Below, one piece after another: positions 26,321 through 37,093 of a stretch of 64,000 nt of DNA (position 1 is its first letter; every line of letters starts with the position of its first letter). Made by a program: the position numbers and the translations under genes. This DNA comes from Devosia sp. 1566 (GTDB taxonomy: Bacteria; Pseudomonadota; Alphaproteobacteria; Rhizobiales; Devosiaceae), in contig NZ_CP034767.1 in the NCBI RefSeq assembly GCF_004005995.1, positions 2,852,001 to 2,916,000 of the forward strand. Reading direction: 5' to 3'. The notes beneath the pieces are model-generated. The model had not been told where the DNA came from, searched no databases, and saw only the letters and a program-made list of their open reading frames with translations.

Positions 26321-27121
26321 TTAGTGGCCGGACCCGGTCAAAAACTGGTTTCGCAGGGTAAGACCCAGTATCTTGAGATCAAGCCACACGGACAAGTTCT
26401 GCATATAGGCCAGGTCGAACTCGATGCGGGACCGTGCCGCCTCCGCATCACCCGTCGGCCCGCGCAGGCCATTGGCTTGTGCCCAGCCAGTGATCCCCGG
26501 CCGCACGGCAAGCCGACAATCGTAATAGGGCACCAGATCCTTGTAGGGCATGCCGCCGGCAAACATGCCCGGCACATGCGGACGAGGCCCGACCAGGGAC
26601 ATCTCTCCTCGCAGCACATTGAGCAATTGCGGCAGCTCATCAATGCTGGTCCGGCGGATAAAGGCGCCAAAAGGCGTGAGCCGCGGATCATTCCGCCTGG
26701 TTTGCTGCAACCCGCTCTTGTCACAGCGATCCACCGGCATGGATCGGAACTTCAATGTCCAGAACAAGCGCCCACCCAGCCCTTCGCGCCGCTGCCTGAA
26801 CAGGATCGGGCCCGGGCTGGTGGCGGCCACAAGGACTGCGACAAGGAGCAAGAGCGGAGCCAGCCCAAGAAGCGCTGCGAGGGCGAGGGTTACATCGACC
26901 ACTCGCTTGATCTGCAACTGGGACGAGCTCGGAACAGCCGCGACGGGACAGCCGTCTTCCCAGAGCAGCGGCAGGCCTCCATGTTCCGTTTGTACGGGCA
27001 GTTCATTGTCGTTTTCCGGAACCACTTGAACAAGAGCACCCTGAGCGCCCGCATCCTCCAGCAAAAGTTCGGTAATGTACTTTGCTGTCTGGGTATCAAG
27101 AGGACGCATGACATTGTTCAT
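26321..27121 (-). CDS. priming sugar-phosphate transferase (WcaJ/ExoY family)
   Basis: 266 residues. An N-terminal cytoplasmic stretch of about 70 residues precedes one membrane helix (VVDVTLALAALLGLAPLLLLVAV). The catalytic domain has SPGPILFRQRREGLGG, LKFRSM, RRTSIDELPQLLNVLRGEMSLVGPRP and the late RPGITGWAQANGLRG, which are conserved in enzymes that load hexose-1-phosphate onto undecaprenyl phosphate. It lacks the four extra N-terminal helices of long WbaP-type enzymes. It is the likely first step of the glycan encoded downstream and is transcribed away from those genes. Confidence 0.9.
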   Translation of the reverse strand: MNNVMRPLDTQTAKYITELLLEDAGAQGALVQVVPENDNELPVQTEHGGLPLLWEDGCPVAAVPSSSQLQIKRVVDVTLALAALLGLAPLLLLVAVLVAATSPGPILFRQRREGLGGRLFWTLKFRSMPVDRCDKSGLQQTRRNDPRLTPFGAFIRRTSIDELPQLLNVLRGEMSLVGPRPHVPGMFAGGMPYKDLVPYYDCRLAVRPGITGWAQANGLRGPTGDAEAARSRIEFDLAYMQNLSVWLDLKILGLTLRNQFLTGSGH

Positions 27122-27415
27122 GGCAGGCCTGATAGCTCGCGTGGTAAACAGAGTATTGCGTATGTAGAACTCCTAGCCAACTTGAATCTTCAAGACTCTG
27201 CTGTTCCAGTTAATCTTGCGCGCTTGCACTGCTAAATGTGAGCCAGCGGGTGACCGCATCGCCGTCGGCACGATGTGATAAACAGTCCTGCCCGATTTTG
27301 AATCATCGCGTCGGCACGATCTCCTTGGCAGCCTTTGCTGCAATACTGGTGTTACAAGAGAACTGGCTCACCCAAGCCGGACCGCCCCCGACCCAAGCCG
27401 GCACTTGTGCCGCGG

Positions 27416-28222
27416 ATGGTGCACAAGATGAAGTTCCTGCAGCGGCTGCTCGATCGATCTGCACTCACCGCCGAAGGGGAGCGGCCAAGGCTGCGCGCTT
27501 CAACTGATCCGGCAGTCGTCTATGCCGTGGGCGATGTTCACGGCTGTCTTGATCTGCTCGAGCAACTGGAAGGCATGATCCTTGCTGACGCCGCATCATA
27601 TGCGGGCGAGAAATGGCTCGTGATGTTGGGAGACTATGTTGATCGCGGTCCCCGCTCCGCCGGCGTGATCGAGCATCTGCTCGCGCCCCCGCCGGATGGC
27701 TTCACGCGGCTGGCCCTGGCAGGCAACCACGAAGCCATGATGCTTGATTTCCTGGCCGCCCCTTCCGAGCGGCACCATTGGCTGGGGCTTGGCGGGACGC
27801 AAACACTGCAGTCCTACGGGCTGACTGCCGGTGCGCTTCGCGGCCTATCCGGCAAAGGCGCCCGCGCCATATTGGAAAGCTCTATTCCCTCGGCTCACCG
27901 ACGGTTTATCGAAGCCGCCCCCAGCGTGATCGAAACACCGACCACCATCTTCGTGCATGCAGGCTTGCGCCCCGGCCTGCCCCTCGAGCAGCAAAGCGAA
28001 GACGACCTGCTCTGGTACCGCCCAGACGCCGCCACCGATTACACCGCCTTCGGCAAGGTCGTGGTGCATGGCCACACTCCGCTCCCAACTCCCCTCCTCT
28101 TACCCTCCCACATCAATATCGACACCGGAGCCTTCGCCACCGCCCGCCTCACCGCCGTCCGGCTCGTGGTGGGCCATCCCCCAGTCACGCTGACTGCAAC
28201 GGGAGCCTATCGTCATAGCTAA
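27416..28222 (+). CDS. metallophosphoesterase, bacterial PPP-type Ser/Thr phosphatase-like
   Basis: About 268 residues. The metal and catalytic motifs of the PPP family are all present: VGDVHGCLDLL (DxH), LGDYVDRGPRS (GDxVDRG), LAGNHEAMML (GNHE), and two later histidines in FVHAGLRPG and VVHGHTP. It could dephosphorylate proteins, diadenosine tetraphosphate or a glycan precursor; the family does not fix the substrate. ATGs at 27416 and 27428 are both possible and neither has a strong ribosome site. Upstream bases 27122-27415 hold no convincing gene. Confidence 0.85.
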   Translation: MVHKMKFLQRLLDRSALTAEGERPRLRASTDPAVVYAVGDVHGCLDLLEQLEGMILADAASYAGEKWLVMLGDYVDRGPRSAGVIEHLLAPPPDGFTRLALAGNHEAMMLDFLAAPSERHHWLGLGGTQTLQSYGLTAGALRGLSGKGARAILESSIPSAHRRFIEAAPSVIETPTTIFVHAGLRPGLPLEQQSEDDLLWYRPDAATDYTAFGKVVVHGHTPLPTPLLLPSHINIDTGAFATARLTAVRLVVGHPPVTLTATGAYRHS

Positions 28223-28401
28223 GCAGACTAGGCCGAAGGGATGACGAAGGTTGTCTTAAGGCAATCTTGGTCTTACAAGCGCTAGTTCGTCGCCAGCGCT
28301 CGCACCCCCATAAATGAGGCTCCGGCCCATGCTGAATTTTGAACGAGCGACGCAAAGCAGCATAGTCGCTGCAGTCTTGCTGTAGAGGAGAGCAAACCAG
28401 C

Positions 28402-30408
28402 ATGCGCACCTGCATTCTTGTTCTTGGAATGCATCGTTCTGGAACCAGTGCGCTTACGCGTATCTTGAACCTTTTGGGCGCCCAGCTACCCACAAACCTG
28501 CTTGGGGCCCAATTGGGCAATGACGCGGGACATTGGGAGCCCAGAAAACTGCTGGCTCTCCATGACGAGTTGCTGGAAGCCGCAGGGAGCCGCTGGGACG
28601 ACTTAGGTCCACTCGATCTTTCGCGTTTGGGGCTACGCAGGCTCGATGAGTTTAAGACGCGCGTTAAGACGCTGTTGCTTGAAGAATACGGCAATGCCCC
28701 CGTCTTCATCGTCAAGGACCCGCGAATCTGCCGTTTCGTACCCTTTTTCATCGAATTGCTATCTGAGATGGACGTCTCTGTACGGATCGCGCTGACCTTG
28801 CGCAATCCGCTGTCGGTCGCCGCCTCGCTGGTACACCGTAACGGCTTCTCCGAGGGTTTCGCCTCCCTGCTTTGGCTACGCCACCAATTGGATGCAGAAG
28901 CACACAGCCGTAGCTTCAAGCCGTTCCATGTGGAGTTCGAGCAACTGCTAGCTGAGCCCGCAGCACATATCGGCCACTTGCGAAGCTGGATGGAGGAGGC
29001 GCGTATCACCTCTAGCACTCCTGATGCTGAAATTGTTGCTTCGCTGCGGTCCGATCTGGCTCACTTCAATTACGCCCCCGAAGATCTGGCACGCTTGCCC
29101 GGTCCGGTCAGTGACGCTTATCTCGCCAGCAGATTGCTGAGCGACATAGGGCAGCGCCCTCAGGCTCAGCATCGATTGAGCGAAATTCGGGCGCAATTTG
29201 ATCCTGCATCAGCCCTGCTTGGGCCTGTGCTCGCCGAGGAAGCGACCGCCCGCCTGAAAGTTGCAGCCGATGAGGCAAGTCGTCGCGAAATTGCGTTGGG
29301 GGAGGAAGTGGAAACAGCACGCCGGCAAGTCCATGAGCTTTCCATCCGCGCCGAGCGTGCCGAGCGTGAACTAGCGCAGATGCGCGCGAGCACCTCTTGG
29401 CGCCTCACGGCACCCGTGCGGCAGCTTAAGCTTGGCCTCGTGCGCACCGGGCAGGCTCTAAAAACCGGCAAAGGATCCAGCACGGCTGCGGAGCATCAGA
29501 AACCCGAGCGCTGCCTTGTTGCCACGACGGCGCATGCGCTTTTCACCGCTGAGCTTATCGCAAGGAACCTCCGGCAGGCGGGCTTCGCGGTCGACATGGT
29601 TCGTGATCGCGTCGGGGACCCCAGCCCGTACCGAGCCGTGTTCGTGGTCTGCCCGCAAAACTTCCCCGATCTGCCGGACGGGTATTACGCCGTGCAGATG
29701 GAACAGCACGTGGCTAGTCGCTGGTTCACATCAGGTTACTTCCGGTTGCTCTCACGCGCCGAACTTATTCTCGACTATTCCCAACAGAACATTGCCTACC
29801 TGGAGGCACAAGGCGTCCCTGCTCAACAGCTTGCCTTCATGCCGCTAGACACCAACCCGGAATTACTGCTCGACACCGCTCAGCAAAAAGACATCGATGT
29901 TTTGTTCTACGGCAACGAAAACTGCCCTCGAAGAATCCGAATACTCGAGACGCTCGGACGGCGCTTCAACGTGACGATCATCAATGATCTCTTTGATGAT
30001 GCCATGCGCGACACAATCCGGCGCGCCAAGCTGGTGCTCAACATCCACTTCTACGAGAACGGTCTGCTTGAAACCAATCGGCTGCTAGAGGCTCTTTCGC
30101 TCGGCACGCCGGTGATCAGTGAAGTGGGAGCAGACCAAGCGGAGCATGGTACCTTGGCCGGTATCGTCGACTTCGTGCAACTCGGCGATGTAGATGCGAT
30201 GGCCCAGGCCATTGAGCCACTGCTGAACGATGCGGCGCATTATGCCACGAGGGAAGCTGCCATTCGCCAGTTTGTGGCGCACAAGGACAATCGGTTTGAG
30301 CGCGCCATGAGCGGCATTCTTCAAGCGCAGGGCCTCATGCCCGTAAGCTCCAAATCGATCAAGACCAAAGACACTTCCACTCTGTTCGAAGGAACTGTTA
30401 CCGGCTAA
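28402..30408 (+). CDS. sulfotransferase-glycosyltransferase fusion protein
   Basis: 668 residues with two catalytic modules. Residues 1-230 are a sulfotransferase-like domain: the PAPS P-loop LGMHRSGTSALTRIL, DAGHWEP, and the 3'-phosphate site KDPRICRFVPFF near residue 105. Residues about 270-335 form a charged helix ending in the linker ASTSWRLTAPVRQLK, often found between modules of such transferases. Residues about 365-650 are a CgeB/GT4-like domain (VLFYGNENCPRRIRIL, then VLNIHFYENGLLETNRLLEALSLGTPVIS with the EX7E-like donor site). It may sulfate and glycosylate the same glycan. Its stop overlaps the next start by one base. Confidence 0.78.
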   Translation: MRTCILVLGMHRSGTSALTRILNLLGAQLPTNLLGAQLGNDAGHWEPRKLLALHDELLEAAGSRWDDLGPLDLSRLGLRRLDEFKTRVKTLLLEEYGNAPVFIVKDPRICRFVPFFIELLSEMDVSVRIALTLRNPLSVAASLVHRNGFSEGFASLLWLRHQLDAEAHSRSFKPFHVEFEQLLAEPAAHIGHLRSWMEEARITSSTPDAEIVASLRSDLAHFNYAPEDLARLPGPVSDAYLASRLLSDIGQRPQAQHRLSEIRAQFDPASALLGPVLAEEATARLKVAADEASRREIALGEEVETARRQVHELSIRAERAERELAQMRASTSWRLTAPVRQLKLGLVRTGQALKTGKGSSTAAEHQKPERCLVATTAHALFTAELIARNLRQAGFAVDMVRDRVGDPSPYRAVFVVCPQNFPDLPDGYYAVQMEQHVASRWFTSGYFRLLSRAELILDYSQQNIAYLEAQGVPAQQLAFMPLDTNPELLLDTAQQKDIDVLFYGNENCPRRIRILETLGRRFNVTIINDLFDDAMRDTIRRAKLVLNIHFYENGLLETNRLLEALSLGTPVISEVGADQAEHGTLAGIVDFVQLGDVDAMAQAIEPLLNDAAHYATREAAIRQFVAHKDNRFERAMSGILQAQGLMPVSSKSIKTKDTSTLFEGTVTG

Positions 30409-31571
30409 TGGCGGATCTAAGCTTCATCGTTCCCGCACGCAATCTGAGCGGCTATATCGAAGCCTGCCTTGCCAGCGTCACGGCTCCCATGGTCATCTCA
30501 AGCGAAATCATCGTTGTGGATGATGCATCCGCCGATGATACGGCGCTCAAGGTGCAAACCTTTGCCGCCGCTCATCCTAATGCAAATATTCGTCTGCTGA
30601 ACACTGGCTCGATGGAGCCAAAAGGGCCCGGCTTTGCCCGCAATTTGGGCTTAAAACACGCCACGGCGCCTAGGATCGCCTTTGTGGATGGCGATGATTG
30701 GATAAACGCGGCTGCCTACGCCAATCTCGTGATACTGATGGATCGGCACAAAGCCGACTTCGGTTGGCTCCGAGCGGTTGTCTTCCATGAACGCAAAACC
30801 GAGTTCTGGCCCTTTTATGATGAGGGCATTAGAGCAGCCGTGCTGAACGGGCGGCAACTGGCGGTTACCAACATTGAGGCACACCCCATCTTGGGTGGTA
30901 TGGAGCCGCAGTGCTGCAACAGAGTTTATTCAAGTGCCTTCCTGCGCGAGAGGGTGGCACGCTTTCCCGAAGGCATCGTCTACGAGGATCTGCCATTTCA
31001 CTTCGACGCCTTGTTTGCTGCAGACCGCATGGTGCTTACTGGCGAGACCGGCTACTTCTATCGAACCCAACGACAGGGCAAGATCACCGACCGCAACGAC
31101 CTGAGCCGCTTTGACCTGGTGCGGTCGATGGCAATCATGAATGAGGGGGTGTTCGCAGAACATCGTCACTCCCTCGCCGGCGTTCATGCTGTGTCATTCC
31201 TCGCCCAATTCGCCCTTTGGTGCGCCGTGTCGGTGCCGCCGGTTCTGCGCACCAACTTGGTGGCACTACTTGGCGACCAGTTCGAAAAGCTGCCCGATGA
31301 GTGGATAGCGGCCGCTCTGCAACCAGGGGCGCTGCCAACTGACCGTGCCTTTATGACATGGCTGTTCCTGCAAAAAGATGCTGCACGTCTTGAGCAGGTT
31401 CACTCCCGCACCGCCGAGCCGGAAACTCAGGCTGACTTCATGATCGCGACACACCGCCGCGAGCCCGAGCAAGTTGAGCCGGAAATTGCTTTAGGCCCGG
31501 AGAACCGCGCTGGGACGAGCCGACTGCTACAGCGTGCCCTCACGCGTGCGCGGCAATGGAGCCGTCCATGA
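30408..31571 (+). CDS. glycosyltransferase family 2
   Basis: 387 residues. The GT-A fold is clear: LSFIVPARNLSGYIEACL, SSEIIVVDDASADDT, GPGFARNLGLKHATAPRIAFVDGDD (metal-binding DGDD near residue 98) and GIVYEDLPFHFD. The C-terminal 120 residues are helical and polar. It transfers an unidentified sugar from a nucleotide donor. It is coupled to the fusion gene before it (TAATG) and to the next gene by an ATGA overlap. Confidence 0.88.
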   Translation: MADLSFIVPARNLSGYIEACLASVTAPMVISSEIIVVDDASADDTALKVQTFAAAHPNANIRLLNTGSMEPKGPGFARNLGLKHATAPRIAFVDGDDWINAAAYANLVILMDRHKADFGWLRAVVFHERKTEFWPFYDEGIRAAVLNGRQLAVTNIEAHPILGGMEPQCCNRVYSSAFLRERVARFPEGIVYEDLPFHFDALFAADRMVLTGETGYFYRTQRQGKITDRNDLSRFDLVRSMAIMNEGVFAEHRHSLAGVHAVSFLAQFALWCAVSVPPVLRTNLVALLGDQFEKLPDEWIAAALQPGALPTDRAFMTWLFLQKDAARLEQVHSRTAEPETQADFMIATHRREPEQVEPEIALGPENRAGTSRLLQRALTRARQWSRP

Positions 31572-33010
31572 CCGCCCTTTCCGATCATCTGCCCGCCCTT
31601 TCCTCCCATTCTGCCCGTAGCTTGTGGTTGCCGGAACAGCTAACTGCACGGGTTCATGACGCCACCAGTTCGATGGCGGTTTCTTACAATGGTGAGGCAT
31701 TCCTGGACGCGAGTGCCGCCCAAATTCTCGTCCATCTTGGCCCCGCAGGCGCGGAACGAGCCATAAACTTTGTCCATGCGCGTCCAGGCTCGCAGGCACT
31801 GCTATTCCACCCAAGCCCCTATGTAAGGGCTGAGCAGCGCTCCTACCTTGAGGCAATTCCGGGAATTACGATATTGGGGAGCCTTTCCGAGCTAGAAGCC
31901 TTCAAGAACAAGCTGGTCAACGTCTATATCGATGAGAGCTGCTTCGATTTGGCCATGGTGGAAGAGATTGCGGCGCACACCACCATTGATTGGCTGATTG
32001 GGGCTTTTGAGTCGCTCCGCTACCCGACAGGCGGTATTTACCCGCGCCTGAAGTCCCTCGCGCGCCACTTCCGCCTCCGCGATGCAAGCCTGCACACCTT
32101 GATCCATGCCGGGCCCGCTGACGCGATCGACATCTCGTTGATCCTACCCGCTGCAAACGCCGACAGTCTTCTGGCTCTCGAAGACGAGCCGACCGCCTTC
32201 ACCGTCGAGCTGGTTCTTGCTGCAACTGATCTCAACCAGGAAACCCGGAGCCGGCTGGAATCTCGTGCGTCCGAACGCCTCAAGATCGTGATTGCAGAAG
32301 CGCCGACAACGGCCGAAGCGCTGGCTAAGGCCGTCCCGCTCGCCAGCGGCCGATATCTTGGTTTTGGGATGTTGGCACACCATCTCTCCCTGCCGCTAAC
32401 AGCGCGACTGTTCGAGGCTGCGATCATCGGCAATGCGGATCTTGCGGTCCTTGGCACCGCTCAGGGCAAGGAGCATCTTGTCGTGGATGTTCAACGCAGT
32501 GCAGCCGAGAGCCTGTGCACCGAGCCGTTAGTCCGACCAGCGCTGTTCCGCCGCTCCTTTTTGGAGTTCCACAATCTGGAGCCTGACCTCGGCAACGCCG
32601 AGAGCGCCGCGCCAGCACTGCTTGCGGAAACCTTGCTCTTGAACCCCGAAGTCGTGCGAGTAAGGCGCAAAGGGGAAGAGCCGTCCCACCGCCCCATGTC
32701 CGGCAATGAACTGGCAACAACAGCTGCGGCCGTATCTCGGCGAGCACTACAACTGGGTACGCGTTTCTGCGATGACTGCTGCCTGCGCCTGATCCTAAGC
32801 TCACTCCTGGCAAGCCGTCCCGATCCTGGAGACGCCGCCTTCTCCGCCTATGACAATGAGGCGAGCAGCATTCTGCAGAGCTTACCCGACAGAATTAGTG
32901 ACGGGGGGTCGCTGATCGAGGATCTACCGGAAAGTCTTCGGCTCTATGCCCAAGCCCTACTCACTGAGCCCGGGAAGAAGGCGTCTGCTGATGAGCAAGT
33001 TGAGGCATAG
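31568..33010 (+). CDS. probable pseudo-glycosyltransferase (degenerate GT-A fold)
   Basis: About 480 residues with no close family that I recognise. From about residue 187 the order of elements follows a GT2 enzyme: ISLILPAANADSLL, FTVELVLAATD, RLKIVIAEAPTTAEALAKAVPLASGRYLGFGMLAHH. The position where GT2 enzymes carry DxD reads GFGMLAHH, so the metal site is missing. Residues 1-180 could be a second altered Rossmann domain. It is coupled to the preceding GT2 (ATGA at 31568) and its end overlaps convergent 32961-33941 by 50 bases. It may be a structural partner rather than an enzyme. Confidence 0.55.
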   Translation: MTALSDHLPALSSHSARSLWLPEQLTARVHDATSSMAVSYNGEAFLDASAAQILVHLGPAGAERAINFVHARPGSQALLFHPSPYVRAEQRSYLEAIPGITILGSLSELEAFKNKLVNVYIDESCFDLAMVEEIAAHTTIDWLIGAFESLRYPTGGIYPRLKSLARHFRLRDASLHTLIHAGPADAIDISLILPAANADSLLALEDEPTAFTVELVLAATDLNQETRSRLESRASERLKIVIAEAPTTAEALAKAVPLASGRYLGFGMLAHHLSLPLTARLFEAAIIGNADLAVLGTAQGKEHLVVDVQRSAAESLCTEPLVRPALFRRSFLEFHNLEPDLGNAESAAPALLAETLLLNPEVVRVRRKGEEPSHRPMSGNELATTAAAVSRRALQLGTRFCDDCCLRLILSSLLASRPDPGDAAFSAYDNEASSILQSLPDRISDGGSLIEDLPESLRLYAQALLTEPGKKASADEQVEA

Positions 33011-33941
33011 GCCGCCAGTTTTTCTCCCGGCGAATCCGTCGCGCCGCTCGCCAGCCCCGCCACAAGGGAATGACCCCTTCGGCCCGCCGTTCGATCGCCA
33101 CAATGCGCGTCAGCTCCTTGAACGCTGTCAGCATAGTTCCCAGGGCAAAGCCAAAGGGCCTGAACACGCCAGCTTGCGCAAAATAGTTGGCTACATATGC
33201 GCGGTTGCGCATCACGTGGAAGCGCGACAAGTCGCTGCTATCGTTAAGATGCCTTATGCCTAGGCTGATCTGCCGCTGCTGCCGAAGGCGTTTCAGCACG
33301 AAGTCGTTGACCAGGACGACAGGTGTGATCCTGGACGCGAGCCATCCATAAACCGCGTCATCCCAAGTGATAAAGAACCGGGGATCAGGCAGCCCGACCT
33401 GCTCCACTACGGTCCGGTGAACGAACATGCCCTCAAAACACCCGGCATTGATGGTGATGTGGTCGGCGTCGGCGAATGGATCGCCAAGCCGCGGCAATGG
33501 CACGCCGAGCCATTCGCTGAAAACTGGCTGAAAGAAGAAGGGCTGGCCGTTCGCATCGTAGCGCCGCCCATGGATGCATTTGAACCGCTCGCCCCAGTTG
33601 AGCAGCACTTCCACTGCCGAGGGAAGCGCCTCCACATCATCATCCATCAACCAAAGCCAGTCGGCTCCGAGCTCGACGGCCTTGCTCACCCCCACTGAGA
33701 ACCCGCCTGCCCCGCCGATATTGGCGGGTTGAGGCAGCGAGACGATTGGCGTCCTGCTCCCCTCTGCCGCCGCAGCCGCAGCCGCAACGACCTCCGGAGT
33801 ATGGTCAGAACTAGCATTGTCAACCACGATGATCCATCGTGGCGCCACGGACTGAGCCTGCAGCGAGGCCAGCAACTGACGGAGGAAATCGGGCCTATTG
33901 TAGGTGACAACCACAATGGCGACGTTGGCGGTAGGCTGCAT
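32961..33941 (-). CDS. glycosyltransferase family 2 (GlfT2/rhamnosyltransferase-like)
   Basis: 326 residues. VAIVVVTYNRPDFLRQLLASL, WIIVVDNASSDHT, NIGGAGGFSVGVSKAV and the metal motif WLMDDDVEALP match the group containing galactofuranosyl- and rhamnosyltransferases. NAGCFEGMFVHR and ITWDDAVYGW are the acceptor-side motif and the catalytic Asp pair. The basic C-terminus may bind the membrane. With glf next door it is a candidate galactofuranosyltransferase. Confidence 0.87.
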   Translation of the reverse strand: MQPTANVAIVVVTYNRPDFLRQLLASLQAQSVAPRWIIVVDNASSDHTPEVVAAAAAAAEGSRTPIVSLPQPANIGGAGGFSVGVSKAVELGADWLWLMDDDVEALPSAVEVLLNWGERFKCIHGRRYDANGQPFFFQPVFSEWLGVPLPRLGDPFADADHITINAGCFEGMFVHRTVVEQVGLPDPRFFITWDDAVYGWLASRITPVVLVNDFVLKRLRQQRQISLGIRHLNDSSDLSRFHVMRNRAYVANYFAQAGVFRPFGFALGTMLTAFKELTRIVAIERRAEGVIPLWRGWRAARRIRREKNWRPMPQLAHQQTPSSRAQ

Positions 33942-34151
33942 GGTAGGCTCTGCGCCGCTCCGTGTTTCGCCGATGGAGTACGCTATTTGCGCTGCGACGT
34001 CAAAACCGCCAGCCCCTGCGACTTGCCAAGCTCAAGTGGCCCCTGTATCGCAACTTACGTGGCGCAACCGCCGCTTTGTTCTTTGTCAGTGCGCCTCACC
34101 GCCAACTTAGCTCGGCCCGTGGCGCCTCCCCAATCCAACAGTCGGTTATAA

Positions 34152-35303
<1,152 letters not shown>

Positions 35304-35314
35304 GCCTTGCGAGG

Positions 35315-37093
35315 TCAGGCGGCCCGCTGGAACGTCTGATCCCACCAAGCCTTGGTGCCGAAGCGGCCGATCGCCGCTCGGTACTCCTTGCGCAACCGGT
35401 CATAGGAGAACACCAGTCGCGTGAGCAGAATGGTCAGGCGGACCATGAGCTCCAAAGCCCGCGCAGTGTCCTTGACGGCTAGGAACACCTTGCCCTGATG
35501 CTCGTCCACATAGCGCACCTGCTTGCGCCCGAAGGCAAAACGAGGCTGCGGCGCGTCGACGCGAGGAAGGCTGACTTCCTCGGTGACGCTAGTCCCGACC
35601 AGACCTCGCGGCAGCAGATGCCCGTTCAACGTCAATAGCCGGAGAGCCGTCTTGGTCCGCCGTTCCGGGCGTGATGCGCGCGCCAGCACGTGCTCGCCCG
35701 CATCTGGCAGCGGTTGCAGGATTTCGGCCTTGACCATTCCCCTCAACTCCCCAAGCCGCTTGCCCAATGCTGCGTTCTCGGCCCAGAACTCGGGGCCCTT
35801 GAGCACATCGCTGATGGCTTCGCAGTTGAGTTCAGCCCGATCGTAGCAATAGCCGAAGATGTTGCGCAGAGCCCAACGGCCAAAGAACCGCGCCGTCGCG
35901 AGCGGATTGGGTGGATCGCGCAAGATCAGTTCGGCAACAAGGAACGCCTTGGTTGCGAGATATTGTTCTCCCGGGCTGATCTTGCCTTCGAACCCCTCTT
36001 GCCAGGAAGCGACCCCGAGCATGGTCTCGAGGCTGAAATTGTTGAGGTAGGAGAACAGCCAATCATCGCCACGCACGAACATGGGGTACGGAAAGACCAG
36101 TTCACCCCGGATGGGAAACGCGAAGAACCACCAGCCGCCATAGCTGAAGGGTTCTTGCCGCAGTGCCTCGGCTAGGTGTTCGCGCTTGAGCAGATCAAGC
36201 CCGTTTTTGCGGGAGATGATCCGGTGATTCTCGCCCCATTCGAACAAGGCACCTTGTTCATGCATCATGAAGCTGGTTTCCGCGCGCAGCATAGCTGAAC
36301 TCACCGCGGTCCGCTCGTTCTGGGCATAGGCGAGAAGGCGTCGAGTACGCAGCAGACACTCGTCCTCAGTCGCCGCGTCATCATCCATGAAGCAAACATG
36401 GGTGGTCGCCGATGTATCGACGTAATGGGAGAGCCCGCGTGCGAACCCGCCTGCTCCACCTAGATTGGCATTCGGCAGCACCGTGGCGCCAGGATAGGAT
36501 GCTGCATCAAGCTCACGGCCGTTGTCGACCACAAGCAGCGAGAACGCACCCAATTCCGGCTCGGGATCACGCTCGATGAAGTGCGTAAGCTTGTCGATGG
36601 TTTGCGCCACCATGGCTGCGCGCCCGAACGTGGTAATGGAAAGGCCTAGCTCGACGCGACGCCGTGGGGCGTCCTTCGTCACGAAAGCCGCCCTGCGGAG
36701 CGAAACATCGGAACGGGCAACGATTTCCAGGTAAACGCCTTCCGCCTCGGCTTGGGCAAGCACCCCGGACACGTCGATCATCCCGGATCCGAGCTCGATG
36801 TTGAGCTCCAGCAGCACCGGATCTTCTGCTGCTGCGGGATCGAGTGCCCGCAGCAGCAGCGTAGCTGCCCCCTCGCCCATCACGACGATGCCATAGCTGC
36901 GCAAGGCAGCTACTCTGCGCCATTGTGCCAGAGGAAATAACCCAAAATAGGTGTCGCCTCGCACACCTTGTCCCGGCTCCAGCGCAATCGCTTCCCCTTG
37001 CAAGTCGGGAACCCGATCACCAATCGGCCGCAGGTAAAGTGCTTCCGCCTTGTCGGTGTTGTGGGGAAAAGCGAGCTTATGAAGCGGATACAT
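35315..37093 (-). CDS. GlfT2-like galactofuranosyltransferase
   Basis: About 592 residues from the ATG at 37093; the longer frame overlaps the preceding gene. Residues 1-160 form a beta-rich N-terminal domain with DTYFGLFPLAQWRR. The GT-A core follows: LGLSITTFGRAAMVAQTI, LLVVDNGREL, NLGGAGGFARGL and CFMDDDAATE (metal motif). A helical C-terminal domain completes the mycobacterial GlfT2 architecture, which polymerises galactofuranose. GWWFFAFPI and VRGDDWLFSYL carry the acceptor-side aromatic residues and catalytic Asp. It overlaps the upstream GT4 gene by 17 bases. Confidence 0.88.
   Translation of the reverse strand: MYPLHKLAFPHNTDKAEALYLRPIGDRVPDLQGEAIALEPGQGVRGDTYFGLFPLAQWRRVAALRSYGIVVMGEGAATLLLRALDPAAAEDPVLLELNIELGSGMIDVSGVLAQAEAEGVYLEIVARSDVSLRRAAFVTKDAPRRRVELGLSITTFGRAAMVAQTIDKLTHFIERDPEPELGAFSLLVVDNGRELDAASYPGATVLPNANLGGAGGFARGLSHYVDTSATTHVCFMDDDAATEDECLLRTRRLLAYAQNERTAVSSAMLRAETSFMMHEQGALFEWGENHRIISRKNGLDLLKREHLAEALRQEPFSYGGWWFFAFPIRGELVFPYPMFVRGDDWLFSYLNNFSLETMLGVASWQEGFEGKISPGEQYLATKAFLVAELILRDPPNPLATARFFGRWALRNIFGYCYDRAELNCEAISDVLKGPEFWAENAALGKRLGELRGMVKAEILQPLPDAGEHVLARASRPERRTKTALRLLTLNGHLLPRGLVGTSVTEEVSLPRVDAPQPRFAFGRKQVRYVDEHQGKVFLAVKDTARALELMVRLTILLTRLVFSYDRLRKEYRAAIGRFGTKAWWDQTFQRAA

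Noticed and set aside
27239..27507. 89-codon frame before and overlapping the phosphatase gene
   Set aside because: It overlaps the phosphatase frame, has no translation signal and no protein-like features.
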